Shown here: positions 36,867 through 49,119 of the stretch, in pieces | Numbering within the stretch: the first letter of the stretch is position 1 | Layout: each line of letters begins with the position of its first letter | NCBI GenBank assembly: GCA_023055355.1 | Contig: JALJCS010000053.1 | Location: 186,001-250,000 of the forward strand | Length of the DNA: 64,000 nt | Source of the DNA: Agelaius tricolor | Taxonomy: Eukaryota > Chordata > Aves > Passeriformes > Icteridae | Reading direction: 5' to 3' | The notes under the pieces: generated by a model | Database searches by the model: none | Told to the model about the DNA's origin: nothing | The model's input: the letters and a program-made list of their open reading frames with translations, nothing else | Program-made: the position numbers and the translations under genes

Positions 36867-39489
36867 AACATTTTTCTTTCTTTCATTTTTTGCTTCCCTG
36901 ATTTGAAAGCAGGGAGATGGATAAACATCACAGCTGATCAAATCTCTAAGAGCAACACTTGCCAAACCATAGATGATTTTGTGATTTCATTACTAATGGT
37001 TTATTTTCCCTTCCCTCAGAGGCAGAGCAGTCACAATGATATATTTTTACTCTCTAGGATAAATATCCACATTTTAATATTAGATACAGGCAGGTCCCAA
37101 ACCTTGCTCTTGCAGCTCTTGCGTAGTAACTCTCGCTGCGTGCTCCCTGGAAAAACAGGACCGCCTCACTCTGAGAGCAGCAATCAGGAGCTCGTGCCAA
37201 GGAGATGGGAGTTGGCATTTCTTAGAGAGCTCTACAACACACTTGAGGAAAGGAGGTTTACCCTAGAAATGAATTTCATTTACACTGGCTCGAGAGAGAA
37301 AGGCACCGCCAGGGAGATACGCTCATGGCAGCTTTTCCGCCTAAAAAATTCCTTTCACAGACTGAACATAAAACAAGAATAAAGTGCATGCACGAGTAAC
37401 ACGATACACAAGAGAAGAAGGGGGGAGAAAAAAAATGCAGCAGTTACAGCAATTCAGAACAAAACACCAGGCTGTGGTTCACTGAGGATGGAGCCAGCAT
37501 TGTTCCTGCGAGCAGCAGGCCCTCCTCGTGCCCTCACCCACTTGCTCCCACCCCAGGTTGCCCCACACTGGCCACCAGCCAAGCCAGCAAAAAACAATGA
37601 CACAAAGGTTTTGTTTTCAGAAGAAACAACTCCGTGTTTTGGCTGGCCATGTGAGCACATAAACAGCTGGAATGGCGTCCTTTGGCAGCGGTGCCAATTT
37701 AAACTGTGCACGGAATTGCACAGGCTCCCAGAGAGGAGCTCTGGGAAGGATTAGCAGAAACTCTGCAGAGCCTTGTGCTGTGAGGGGGATGATTTGGTCA
37801 CTGGTGTCCAGGCTGCCAAAGCAGATGCTGTTTCCACGCTCAGGGAAGGAATCCCTGTGGGTTTACACATGGACAGTTTCCATCATGTGTCTCTAGCACA
37901 GGAAGGGGGATGACCTTCCTGACACTCCTGTGGAGGTATGAGTGTGTTTTCCCATCACTCTCCACATGCAGTGGGGAAGACATCAGATTACAAGATGAGT
38001 TAGTGGAGAGTGAGTCAGGGAGCAGGGCACAGAGCTCCTTCAAGCACAGCACTCTGGGTGTTTGCTCAGGGGCTCTGGGGCACACAGAATATGTGCTACC
38101 ACATCTTCTGCTCATTTAAATCCTCTGGACTTTATTTCAGGTCCAGCAGAAACTGCTTTGAAACCTTAATCCAAGCTGTAGCCCACCTCAGCACACACAA
38201 AACCCCATTCCCTCTGCAGGTTTTGCACTCACAAGCTCTGCTCCAGTACCAAGCTTGAGGCCCAGCAGGGTAGGAGCTGCCTTTCTCTTTTCTGGGCATC
38301 ATCCTGAATTGCTGAGGTCAGTTCACTTCTCCTCATCCAGGATCCAGGGTGCAATGATGGGCGCTGCCAACACTCAGCTCATCCCAGTCTCTAAATGCCA
38401 TTCTGGGTGGGAAGGAAGTGGGACAGGAAATCTGAAATCATACCTCACTCATCCATTTGGCAGTTGGGATATTATGAAAACTGATTTGTAATGAAAAGTA
38501 ATTTTTCTTTGCTTTTGTCACCCCAGAACTTCCTGCCTGGCCATGTCTGTGTGTTAATGTGTTGTACATCAAGATTGATATTGCTCTCTTTGCCATGCTG
38601 GGGGACATGTGCTACACCTCCCTGGTCTCCCACAAAGCAGTGAGGAAGCTGAAGATAATGGATGAATGAATGAAAACAGTGTCCTTGGATGGCTAAAACC
38701 AAGGCAACACTTCTCCTACCTACATCCTGTCTGAATAATGTGAATCCAGTGCAATCAGTGGTAGATTACTGCTATCATTTGATGTCTGCAGAGTTAGGTT
38801 TGCTCTCTTGTACTGGTTTTGGTTGTTCTCTTAGTCATTCTTCTAAAAGGATTTTGCCCAGCAACTGAAAACACAGAGAAAAAGGACAAATTTTCACTGG
38901 AGTTCTGTGCCCAGTTCTCTTTGTTGCCTTTTGAAAACATTTATAATCCCTGTTGTTTTTCTCATCTTATCTCTTCTCTAGACTTTTACTAGCAAGTCTC
39001 TATGGGATTATTCTCAGTGGGACTGGTTTTCATTGAAAAAAACAACGGAAATCAGTATACATCCATTAATAGTAAAACTGAGAGGATTTCCTACAGCACA
39101 ATACTACTATGAAGTCTTTGTGACTTTTTTTCATTTCTGGTATTTGAATTCTGCTCTAAGAGAATGCATGAAGCTGTGGCACAGAAGTAGGCAGGGCAAA
39201 TTGAGAGACAAAGGATTAAAAAGCCTGAGGGAAAAAAATTAATGTTTAGATGTAGCTGCTTCTTTGCAATAATGGTGTTTGTGATTTTAGGATGCCAAAA
39301 TTTTAATGGATTTTTTGCTGATTTGCAACCAATGAGAAACTGGTGCTCAAAATGAGTAAAGGGAGAGCAGAAGCTGGTGGATTTGTAACAGTGGAGATAC
39401 AAGGATCCCTGATGGAGACAGCATTATTCACACTGTTGTCACAGCATTTCTCGGCTTCCACCTGAAGGTCTTCAGAGTCTGGTAGGGAT
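36867..39489. other. Single-copy sequence; one CpG-bearing open stretch
   Basis: No gene is recognised. The frame 36903-37382 (159 codons, plus) crosses a stretch at 37080-37400 with more CpG than its surroundings. It shows no domain I know and has no supporting splice or start context. The remainder is ordinary AT-rich sequence. Confidence 0.4.
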
Positions 39490-39905
39490 TTGTGGAGTTG
39501 AGTGTTGAGTGTCAATGAGGTAACAGTGCTGAAAGTCTTGCTAAAGTCAGGATAGACAGTGATCACTGCTTTCCCTGCTCCCATCAAGCCAGCCATCTCA
39601 TCCTACAAGGCAATCTTCAGGCATTGTTTCCCTTTTGTAAATCCACAGATTGACAGTGACTGCTCTCAACCAACCTTTTCTCCTTTATTAGTTTGGGACA
39701 GTTTTCCAAGATTATTGCCTGACCAGCTTGTTTCTGTCCAGATCCTCCTTCTTGCCCCTCTTGCAAACAGGAGGGATGATTTCTTTCTTCCATTCTCCAT
39801 GAACCTAGCCCAGTTTCCAAGGCTTTTTGAAGATAACTGAGAGTGATCTCACATTTACATCGGCCAGCTCCCTCAGCACCCCTGGGTGTGCCCCTCCAGG
39901 ATATG
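39490..39905 (-). mobile_element. CR1 LINE reverse-transcriptase fragment
   Basis: A minus-strand relic of the CR1 ORF2 reverse-transcriptase start. The minus-strand translation at 39522-39557 reads VYPDFSKTFSTV, a decayed version of the conserved LDFSKAFDTV motif that contains the first catalytic Asp of LINE reverse transcriptases. Near the other end, at about 39860-39900, the minus strand encodes HPGVLRELAD, equivalent to the CR1 stretch just before the polymerase core. Between them a WKK..PPV..KRGKKED-like segment is visible. Stops and frameshifts lie between these blocks, so it is a pseudogene fragment. The sequence at 39400-39490 does not resemble CR1. Confidence 0.88.
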
Positions 39906-40265
39906 AGATTCATGTACTGGGATATCAGAGTATACATATTAGATTCAGATTTTAGTACCTTTTTTATATTTTTTTTTCTGATGCATGCCATTCTTGAGCT
40001 AGACTGTGTTTGCAGAAGGTGCTGTAATACTCAACTAAGTGAAAACAGAACTGCTTTAATGACGCTGACCTTTCAATTTACTGAGTCACCATGACTCTTG
40101 TGTCAGCCTCAGATATATCCCTTCCAAGTAACTTCCCTGGAACGATGGTGTCAGATGAGGAAAGAGAAATGGGCCAAAAGCTATTGGAAAAAAAAAAAAA
40201 AGTTTGCTATTGTGTAAATACAGAGGTGTTTGGATAAATGAGTTGTGTGGGTACCAAGGCAGAAA
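39906..40265. other. Single-copy sequence with an A run
   Basis: Nothing recognised apart from a run of about 14 A at 40188-40201. Confidence 0.5.
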
Positions 40266-40461
<196 letters not shown>

Positions 40462-41559
40462 GTAAAAGGAAGAAAGGAGCCCTGCATTGGGCTTACAGGG
40501 AAAATGTGAATTTCTAGTTCTTCCCTGGCATTTTCTTTTCATAATCACTCTCTCTGATAACAGAGTCCCAAGGTTTTGATGGATCTGCTGCTATCACGTT
40601 GAACTCTGAGACTTTTGGGGTGTCCCAGGGAGGCAGGGGCTGGGATTTCAAAGGAAAGGGTAGCCACACATTCCAGCTGGGCTGCAGCCAGGATTTCAAA
40701 ATCAAACTGAGCAGCCCAAAGAATAATTCTTAAAAATGAGGAAATGTGGGTGCCTCTTTGGGGGCTTTAAGAAAAGTTGAGCTCTTTTGACACAAATCCA
40801 GTATGCAGTTACAAAACACCTCACGGGATCAGCTGTCCGCTTAACCCCTTCAGGTTCCTCAGAAGAAAGAGGGGGAAATGTTTTAAATGATGCCCTTCAG
40901 TTTGCAAGTCATTGACTTAGTGCACTTCTGGGGAGGAGTACAAGGGTTTGTTTCTTGCTTTGGCAAAGAGTTAGGTGAAGTTTCAGGTGGCTACTAACAG
41001 ATTTCACCAGTTTTTCCGTGGTTACCAACCTCAGTCAGGTCTGTCCCACATCATCCTGCATTAAAAGCATCCCTAACTAGCTGCACTGTGGGTGTTTCTC
41101 TCAAATTAACCTGGTCCCAGTAGGTCAAAGCACATACGTCCAAATGCTGCTGTGACTACAATTTTCCTAAGCTAGCTACAGTTTTATGGGTATTAAACTT
41201 TTATCAGGACATATTTTATAACTAAAATAGCCCAGCACTAGAAGGAAGTTGGAAACAAAGATCCACCCAGCTGGGAGCAGTCTGATTGCTTCCTAAAATA
41301 AAGACCAAAGCAAGAATAAGAGAATTTCCTCAGTTTTTCTCAGACAGAAGATTTCCAAATCACTATTCCAGCACTCACTGGGTCAGTAACAGTACATATA
41401 CAATTGTAACAGCAGTTTCTCAGGATCCATGCTAATAAAAAGTATTATTTTATCAGACGTATTCTGAATTTTCCGAGTTTGTTAAGCCCCCTGACATCCT
41501 ACAGAGGAAAAATTAATGCAAGTTTTATTTTGTGAAAGTGGAAACTTATTCAAAGTGCT
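40462..41559. other. Single-copy sequence, no feature seen
   Basis: No gene or transposon recognised. Confidence 0.45.
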
Positions 41560-41990
41560 AACCCAAAGGACAGCTAAGAGCCTGAAATACATGTGGAGTC
41601 TAAGTAGAGTGGGACAGCTTGGAAAAGGATAAATGTAGGGTAGAAGTGATAGATGCGTATAAAGTAATGAAGCTGAGAGGGTAAGGGTTTCATCTGCAGC
41701 ACAGTGGAGGAACTGTGGGACACACAGTGATTCCAGGCAGCCCACAAAGTGTATAAGGCAGCAATTTTAAAAATAAAGACTGAAACAGAAAAAGAAGTGT
41801 GCTTTCAACTATCTCCTGTAAGGCAGGAAGTGTGGAATCCATCGCCACGCAGTGCAGAGGAGGCTGGAAGGATAAAAGGCTTCTGAAAGGTTTTTTGCAA
41901 GAGCACAGATGTTAGTACCAGAGTTGGTCTGGAGATTTCTAGATCTGTTAAACCTCTAGACCTGGAAGATTACTGCATGCAGCAGGGAAG
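41560..41990 (+). mobile_element. Possible very old CR1-like LINE fragment
   Basis: The stretch has the texture of the older CR1 3' region in plus orientation. Examples are a GTGGAATCCATCGCCACGCAGTG segment (broken here into GTGGAATCCATCGCCACG and what follows), AGGCTGGAAGGATAAAAGG, a TATAAAGTAATGAAG-like segment upstream, and AAACCTCTAGACCTGG. Matches are weak and discontinuous. It could instead be unique sequence that resembles CR1 by chance. Confidence 0.3.
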
Positions 41991-43409
41991 GGACCACGTA
42001 GTGTGTTCAAAAAAAAAAAAAAAGAATAAAAGAATAAGTGCTGTTAGAGACAGATCTTCTGTCTGATCCAGCCAAGCAAGCCTGGGAAAGGGAGCAGACA
42101 CCAAACAGAAATAAGCACTGGCAACAGCAAGTTTCTCTCCTATAATTCATATTTCCTCAGCATGGCAGTCCCCAGGCCTGGAGGTGCAGTAATTCTGTCA
42201 GAACCACCACTACCAGCATGAAAGCTGCTCTCCTCCTGTTCTGTGTTTGCCCCCACTTCATGCCAGGAATGAAAAGGTCTATCCTGGGCTGTGGAGAAAG
42301 GGGGAATTTGGCCCCGTGTTCTTTATTGTTCCCTCTGAGGTCTGACATGGACAAATAAGTAGCGTGGAGAGAAAAAACCCCAATGTGTCCCTGCCAGGTT
42401 GAAATGTCGGGATTGCTCTCAGGGGGCTGATCCAAAACTCAGCAAAGTCAACAGCAAAAAACTCCTTCATGGAGCTTCAAACTCCTTTCAATGGGGCTGG
42501 TGATGGGTTTGTGCTAGACAGGAGGTCCCAGAAGACGTGTCCCACAGACAGACGGACAGGGGAGCATGAGATGATTAGTAAGAGCGTTTCAGTTTCCTCG
42601 TTAAGCAATGGCTTAATAAAAGCAGTTTTCACAAATATTTCACAATAACCAGTGGATGTTACACTGGTGGTTACACATTCAAAACAGCTCTGCAGGCATC
42701 AGCAGATGAAACTATTTGGCCAAGTGAATGGAGCTAAAAACCAAAACAAACAGAGCCTGGCTTCAAGCGGCAGCAACAATCTTGCCATTAATTCGTGCTT
42801 TTTCATAATAAAATAACACCAGGCAACCCCAGAAAAACCATGTGAAGGCACCTGCCAGCTTCATCAGCAAATATCCTTCCAGACTCTGATTGCAGGGCAG
42901 GGCTTTCCCTTTGGGACTGTGCAGTCTGAGCGTGATAACCCAGTGGCTTCCTGCTTGTGTCCATTTATTGGGGTCAAGATATGGGGTGATGCAGGGTTAT
43001 TGTCCCTTATTTGAACCCATAGACTTCAAGCCTCAAGAGATCTTGGGGGCTCTCCTTGCTTTTCAGAGGTAGCAGGTGAAGGAGCCTGTGTCAGAGGCAC
43101 CCTGGAGGACAGCAGGGGTGCTTGGGACCCAGCTGAAGAGATGGACCCTAGCATGCAACATTTGTCAAGACAGCAGTGAATATGCACAAAAACCCATCCT
43201 CACTGCTGGTCCTGACTTCCTGGCTTTGGATGTCTTTAGCATCACAAAATGGTCAGAAAAAATTTGGGACTGGGGGCTGCAGCCGCTTCCTTCTTAGAGG
43301 TTACATCTGGAGGTGTCCAGACCTCAAGCATCTACTCTCTCAACTGTTCACTCTCAAAAAAACCAACATGAAATAAAGTTCATCTCTCCTAGACAAATGA
43401 TGTTTGAGA
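41991..43409. other. Single-copy sequence with one A run
   Basis: A run of about 15 A followed by GAATAAAA units lies at 42007-42038. Otherwise no gene or repeat is recognised. Confidence 0.4.
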
Positions 43410-43466
43410 TTTTTTTGTTTGGTTGGGTTTTGGGGTTTCTTTGGTTTGTTTTGTCTTTTTTTTTTT
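43410..43466. repeat. T/G-rich low-complexity tract
   Basis: T-rich with GTTT, GGTT and GGGG elements on the top strand, similar to the longer tract at 31 kb. A second, T/C-rich stretch follows at 43541-43610. Confidence 0.65.
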
Positions 43467-44259
43467 CTAAAGCCCAGGACTCATGAAAGTCTCCAATAAA
43501 TTTGCTGTCAGGGTAGCAAGAGGATTTGTTACCAGCATGGGTTTCTTCTTCTTTTTTTTTCTTTATTTCCTTTTTTTTTCCTTCCCATCTTTTATTTTAT
43601 TTTTATAAAGTATTCATGTTTATTTCCATGCCCTGGGGGTAAGCTCAAGCCATTTGGCTGTTTAAGATAGCCATGGTCAAACTGAACAGTGCTGCATCTG
43701 TGATGCAGGGGGAAAAGAGGCATCTATTTACAGTGCTGGGGATGTAAACTTGGAAATACGCTTTTTATTTTTATTTTTAACCTGGAATGGAGCTAAGTAT
43801 GGCTGCAGACATTTCTCCATTTAGACTGCGGGTCTTTCCAGTAATTATGGCTGAAACCCAAGTCCTACTGACGTAAATGGGATTCTGTCCACTGGCTTCA
43901 AGAGGAGCTAGACCAGGCCTAGCCTTGAGGAACACAGCCAAGACAAGGGAAAGCCTTCTGCTTTCCCCCCCAAGGAAAAACACTCTGAACTTACAGGATC
44001 TTAAGAAACACTCTGAGCTATTCCTTCTCCTCCTACCTGCTGCTTTGGGATCATTTTAGGGTGTATCTACTCCCCTTCAAATTCTCTCACCTGTAACACC
44101 TCCCAGTCCTCTGTGCCTGTTATAAAACCCTTGGCAGCAAAACCCCTGGAGCTGTGCTAAAATTGGGCAGGATGCTGTCTGCCTTCCTGTGGCATCCACG
44201 CCACAGCTGCTGCCTTGTCTTTCCTTTCCATCTTTTTACTCTGAAAAGTTTCTGAGGCC
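43467..44259. other. T-rich then single-copy sequence
   Basis: A T/C-rich low-complexity stretch at 43541-43610 is followed by unique sequence without a recognised gene. Confidence 0.4.
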
Positions 44260-44360
44260 AACCAAAAAAAAACCAAAACAAAAAAAAAAAAAAACAAAAA
44301 CACAAAAACCCAAAACAAAACCAAAACAAGCAAACAAACAAAAAAAAAAAACCTCAAAAA
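44260..44360. repeat. A/C-rich low-complexity tract
   Basis: A 100-bp stretch of A runs with CAAAA, CCAAAA and CAAA units. The top strand is almost free of T and G. Confidence 0.8.
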
Positions 44361-45849
44361 ATTAAAGGGGTCCACTGCTTACCATCTCATTTTCTAGTGT
44401 TTAAATTTTTAACAAGTGCTTGCTCTGCTCACAAGAGATAACACTGACAGGCGATCGGTGCCTAAGCTGGTTTCTTTGTTGATGCCAGGTGAGATTTCCT
44501 AAGAGCCTCAGCAGGGAGGGAGGACCTGCAGCAGAGGGTAATAGAAGCCATCCACCTTCCTGCCCAGCCCAATTAGCCCTGAGACACAGCACTAATTACC
44601 CTGGGCGAGGTGCCACGCCAGGGTGCATCTCTGTGAGCACACGCCTCGCTGAGACCTCTAGCACAGGCTGCCAGGAGAGCCAAGCCTTGGCTCTGGAGGC
44701 ACAGGGGTTAATGGGAAGGCCGATCTGCAGGCCTGACAGCTCAGAGAAACTGAGGATTTGGGATGTGAAGGAAATGTAGAAGGGGTGAGGGAGAGGAAGA
44801 AGGCGAGATAGATGAGAGAGTTGAGGGCAAACGTGGGTTTTTTTGTCAGAGTCCTGCCCCGTCTGATTTCTGCCTTTCTCCATTTCCACCTCCCAGATCT
44901 CTGCTGCAGGAAACGGGGCATGAGGTGTGAAGATTCCTTCTGGCCAGACTAATTTGAAGGCCTTGGCAGAGCTTTGGGGAGCCATCAAGGCTGCCTCCAA
45001 GCTCCAAGCTCCAAGCACCACTTTCCAGGCACAGCAATTGACCTCCTGACACCATCGAAGCAAGCACGCTGCTCAGCCCAATGCCAAAGACAGACAGAGG
45101 CACATCCTGCTGTCCTGAGGACTCTGCTGGTCTCCAAACTTGCTGAGAAGAGGGTTTCTGTAAGGAAAAGCCATTTCCAGAAAGAGACGCAGTGGGATTC
45201 CAGATTGCACTTTTGAAGTCCTTTACAGCATTGGTATAAGGCTGGGAAATCTGCAGTCCATGATAAGCCCATGCAAGCCTTCTCATACCTGAAAGGTTTA
45301 GAGGCAGAACCACCTGCCTGCATCATTCCACCAAAAGTTTTGCAAAGGTTAATCCAAAAATGAGAAAAAAAAAATGCATTGTTCTAAGCTTGTTTATTCT
45401 TTCTCCTTTATCTGCCTGAGAAGGTCATCGCCTCCTGAGAAGCAAACACACCAATCTGAAAGCAAGAAGAGAAAAAATTACTTTTTACCATTTATTTGGC
45501 CCATTGACTCTTTCAGCACCGAAGAGCAGGGAAGAGCAACTGAGGAGTTCAGGTGCATAGACAGTGAAATGGGGAACAGGCGAAATTCCCTAAGAGGTTG
45601 TGGAGGGTTGCCAAGGTGAAGCTGGAACTGAACCTGGAAACGGGAAAAGAGTACCAGGACATTCTAGAGCCTCATTAAACACAACAGGAAGGTCCCAGGG
45701 GGTGTTTCCCCCACTCCAAACAGCACTGGCAGACAGGTGACAGGGATGGGGAGAAGCCTGAGGTACCCAGCAGCTTTCCTGCCCCAGCCTCCAAAGGGAG
45801 CCTCTCCTCCCAGCCCTCCAGGTGGATGGAGAGCAGGATGGGCCCTGGG
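44361..45849. other. Single-copy sequence with a small heptamer repeat
   Basis: Three copies of CTCCAAG lie at 44995-45016. The overlapping 113-155 codon frames on both strands have no recognised motif. Confidence 0.4.
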
Positions 45850-46185
45850 GAGCACAGGCTCTGCCCTGGGAGGAAAGATCCTGCTCAGGGCCAGCTGAGG
45901 AGCCTGGAAATGCTCAGCTCTGTGGCACCTGATGGCATGGAGCCCAGGGTCCCCAGGGAATTGGCTGGAGGAGCTGCCAAGCACTGTCCATGGCACTGGA
46001 AATGTCCTGGCAGGGGTGAGACCCCAGGTGGCTGAAAAAGGGGAAATATTGCACCCGTCTTCAAAAAGGGTGGGAAGGAAGAGCTTGGGAACACCCAGCT
46101 GAATTCCCCTCTGTGCCTGGGCAGGTGATGGGACAGACCCTCTGGAAGCTCTGCTGAGGCTCCTGGAGCTACCATATTCGTCATC
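45850..46185 (+). mobile_element. CR1 LINE reverse-transcriptase fragment
   Basis: A plus-strand CR1 ORF2 relic. The translation at 45928-45966 reads PDGMEPRVPRELA, matching the CR1 segment upstream of the polymerase core. At 46054-46080, in the same frame but after a stop codon, it reads PVFKKGGKE, the conserved CR1 block that precedes the YRPVSLT motif. The following sequence (about 46085-46180) resembles that motif region out of frame. The copy is truncated at both ends and interrupted by a stop, so it is inactive. The 219-codon minus-strand frame across 45664-46323 is its antisense shadow. Confidence 0.87.
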
Positions 46186-46408
46186 TGGGAAATCTGCCTT
46201 GTCTTTACTGGGATTTACTGGCAGTTCTGTGTGAGCCTGGGCACAGCTTGGGCCATTTGAGAAGCTTTGGTGCCAACCTCTGCAAACACGCTGGTAGAAA
46301 ATGCTCTCCAAAGAAGGCAGCACAGATCAGTGCCTCAAAGATAATTCCACTCATGGTGTGGTGTTCAGGAGAGCTGGTTGCAGGCCAAAGCAACAATAGA
46401 ACACATTC
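46186..46408. other. Short unique stretch before the A/C tract
   Basis: No gene recognised. Confidence 0.45.
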
Positions 46409-46664
46409 TCACAAAAAAAAAAAACAACCAAAAAACCTCCCAAGAAAACAAAACAAAAAACCCACAACCAAACCAAACCAAAAACAAAACCAAAAATGAA
46501 AGAAACAAACAAAAACCAAAACAAAACCCCAGAACAACAACAAACCCAAACCAACCAACCAACCAACCAACCAACAAAATAAAAACAAAAAAAAGAAAAA
46601 ACAAAAAGAACCCCAAACAAAAAACCCAAACCAAACAAACAAATTAAAAAAAAAAAAAAACCCA
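46409..46664. repeat. 255-bp A/C-rich strand-asymmetric tract
   Basis: The top strand is almost only A and C: A runs, AACCAAACC units, then about six CCAA units near 46550-46573, then a terminal run of about 17 A. It is the mirror image in composition of the T/G tract at 31 kb. Apparent frames (Lys/Asn/Gln/Pro/Thr-rich or Phe/Leu/Val/Gly-rich) are composition artefacts. Confidence 0.9.
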
Positions 46665-47760
46665 CACAAAAATATTTACAATATCAGATTTATTTCTCAA
46701 GTCAAAACAATGCAAAATATTTTGCTGTCAACAAAGTGGTGCCTTCCAAGAGAGAAATAAGCCATTGAGAATCATCCTGCTCAGTCTATATAAGCCATGA
46801 ACATCTCCTGGGATTTTTCATCCCTCTGGAGTAGCAGGATTGAAAGCTAAATTCTAAAGGGACTACACCTTGTGTGTCTGACAGAGAGGCTGAAGAAGCT
46901 GCACCTTTATAAAGTGGGAAATTTTGAAATAGTCAGGTACAGTGGCCAAAATTCTTATTCTTATGGTGGTCCACCTTGGGTAAATCCATTGATCAGACAA
47001 TTCTGCTGTAATTTTCCACATCTTCTTGCTCTGCTTTGGGTTTGAATCCCTGCTCATCAGGGATTCCAAGAGCAGAATCTGGCCTTGGGTAGCTGTCAGT
47101 ATAGGCCCATGTGCTCATTTGTTGTTTCATTGTGAACAAACTACTTGCAGAGCGAAGGCCGGGCTGTGTTTTCAGTTGTGCCAAAATATACCTGAATTAT
47201 TGCCACTGCCTTCGTGGGCTACAAAGTCAGAGCAAAATTTGGAGTGCAGTCCCAGAGGTGTTTTAAGGTGAGCCTGTTCTTTGTTGGTTTTTAGAGAGAG
47301 CAGTAGTCAGCCTTAGGGTGGGAGAAGTAAACAAATGTATTTAAACCCACCATTGCTTCTCCAGCTCAGAGACTGTCCGTGGAATCCCAAACATCTGGAG
47401 CTCATTACCATGCTGTCCTCATTGGAATAATTGTTTAATTATCTTCCTTTTCACTTTCTCTTTCTCTCCTCCCTTCTGTTTTCCTCAACACCCAATTCCA
47501 GGATGCTGAACTCAGTTTGAAAAAAAAAAACAAAAACCCTCCAGAACTGAGCTTCATCCAGGGAAATTTGGTCTGTAGGAAAATATTTCTATTCAGTCTT
47601 AAACAAACGTTCTCAGTGCTTATAGCATCCCATCATCAGCAAGCTTCTTCTTCTTACAGAAAATAAAACTTTAATTTTTTTTTCGCATTAGCTGGTCACA
47701 AATTTTGAAGCAAGTGAGGCAAGAAAGACACATTTATTTGGCTTATGAATTCTTTATAGA
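46665..47760. other. Single-copy sequence, no feature seen
   Basis: No recognised gene. A short A run with CAAAAACCC lies at 47519-47539. Confidence 0.4.
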
Positions 47761-47910
47761 GTGTATGTATATGTATATATATATATGTATGTGTGTGTAT
47801 AGATATATTTTATATATAAAGTTTATATATATATGTATATAAATATAAGTATATTTTATTTATATATAAATTTTATATAAATGGATATAAATGTACGTAT
47901 ATTTTTATAC
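47761..47910. repeat. (TA)n/(TG)n AT-rich microsatellite
   Basis: About 150 bp of alternating TA with TATG and TAAA variants. It has several short self-complementary stretches that would melt or extrude easily. Confidence 0.85.
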
Positions 47911-48124
47911 TTCCAGGAACTTCCAAACCTAAATCCATGGTAAATCAAAGTTCCCACTTGAACAGAGCACCTTCCTTGAGTGGAGGATGGAGGCCATTCT
48001 CAGAAAAGCAGAAACTGAATAATCCTGCCCAGAGTGAAAGCTGGAAGAGTCCAAAAGGCCACATTAACACCACCAGAGCTCCAAACAATACATGTCTCAG
48101 AAACACCAAATGGAGCATAACAAT
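47911..48124. other. Single-copy sequence, no feature seen
   Basis: No gene or repeat recognised. Confidence 0.4.
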
Positions 48125-48200
48125 TTTTATTTATTTATTTATTTATTTAATCGATTTTTTTTTCTTTTTTTTTTGGCTGTACGTCAAAAAAAAAAAAAGG
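48125..48200. repeat. (TTTA)n plus poly-T / poly-A inverted pair
   Basis: About six TTTA units are followed by a nearly pure T stretch (48155-48174), an 11-base spacer (GGCTGTACGTC) and a run of 12 A. The T and A runs can pair as a hairpin. Confidence 0.8.
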
Positions 48201-48450
48201 CAAGAAAAGAAAAAAGAAGGGAATGAAGATAAAATACTTTTTGCTGCATTATGACAGATGCAACAGCTGTAAGGGCGTGATGACACAGCTTCTGTCTGGA
48301 GCAGCAGGCCAGAGCAGAGCAAAAACCTCAGCAATGTAAACAGAGACCTGGTGAAAAGCATATAGTTTCACAGGCCCAGCAAAGCCAAGCCTCAAACTGC
48401 AGCACTTTCTGGAGCTCTCCTTTCCATCTGTCACCGTGGCAGATGGATGG

Positions 48451-48477
48451 TGTCTGTCTGTCTGTCTGTCTGTCTGT
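48451..48477. repeat. (TGTC)n microsatellite
   Basis: About six perfect TGTC units, with a short related TCTGTCTG further on at 48487. Confidence 0.9.
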
Positions 48478-48562
48478 GCCTTTGGGTCTGTCTGCTGGCT
48501 CAGGACCCCCAGCTGCCACACGGAAGGGTCCAAATGTGAACGTGCCTGTGCAGATCCATGCC

Positions 48563-48586
48563 CCACCACCACCACCACCACCACCA
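48563..48586. repeat. (CAC)n microsatellite
   Basis: About eight CAC/ACC units. The His-rich start of one plus-strand frame comes from it. Confidence 0.85.
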
Positions 48587-49060
48587 GCAGCTCCTGACAG
48601 TCAGGAGAGAAGAAACACCTGAAACAGGAGAAATGGCAGATCTCAGAATTCTCTGCACCGTCCTCCGGGCATGCTGGTTTTTTCAATCCGCAAATTTGCA
48701 GACTTTCCAATCTGCCCAGAGTAAAATGCAGCTGGATGGTTGCTGCTTCCCTTTGGTTTTTTTTGGGTGGAGATAAAGCATTTTAGGGTTGCCGCTCTGA
48801 ATCAAGCTCCTTCAACGCAGCAGGGCTGTTGAGAGCTGGTCCAGGGCCAGATTTTGGGTGAAGGAGCAGTACCCAGCACGGAGCTCCCTTCTGGAGAGAT
48901 CCGTTCTCTGCGCTGCTTCCTGTGCACCAACACTGCCTAACCACCCCTCACCCTGCAGAGAAGGATTCTTTATCAGAGCAGCGAGGTTTTCCCGTGTCAA
49001 GCCTCAGAGCTGCCCTCAAAACGTAAATTTTGGTTGCCAGAAGGGGTATTAACCTTACTT
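48587..49060. other. Single-copy sequence, no feature seen
   Basis: No recognised gene or repeat. Confidence 0.4.
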
Positions 49061-49119
49061 ATGTCATTTATTATTGTCATATGATGAAATCATGTCATAT
49101 TATTGTCATGTGATGAAAT
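49061..49119. repeat. Tandem duplication, about 30-bp unit
   Basis: The copies at 49061-49090 and 49092-49119 share ATGTCAT..TTATTGTCAT, then an A or G, then TGATGAAAT. They differ by a 2-bp gap and one substitution. Confidence 0.8.

Noticed and set aside
36410..36965. Open frames of 120-163 codons encoding poly-Glu, poly-Arg or poly-Phe/Leu
   Set aside because: They are translations of the GAA/TTC repeat and change character with frame; not a gene.
36903..37382. 159-codon plus-strand frame over a CpG-bearing stretch
   Set aside because: No domain, and it starts just after the GAA repeat; most likely a chance frame.
45664..46323. 219-codon minus-strand frame
   Set aside because: It is antisense to a plus-strand CR1 reverse-transcriptase relic and has no domain of its own.
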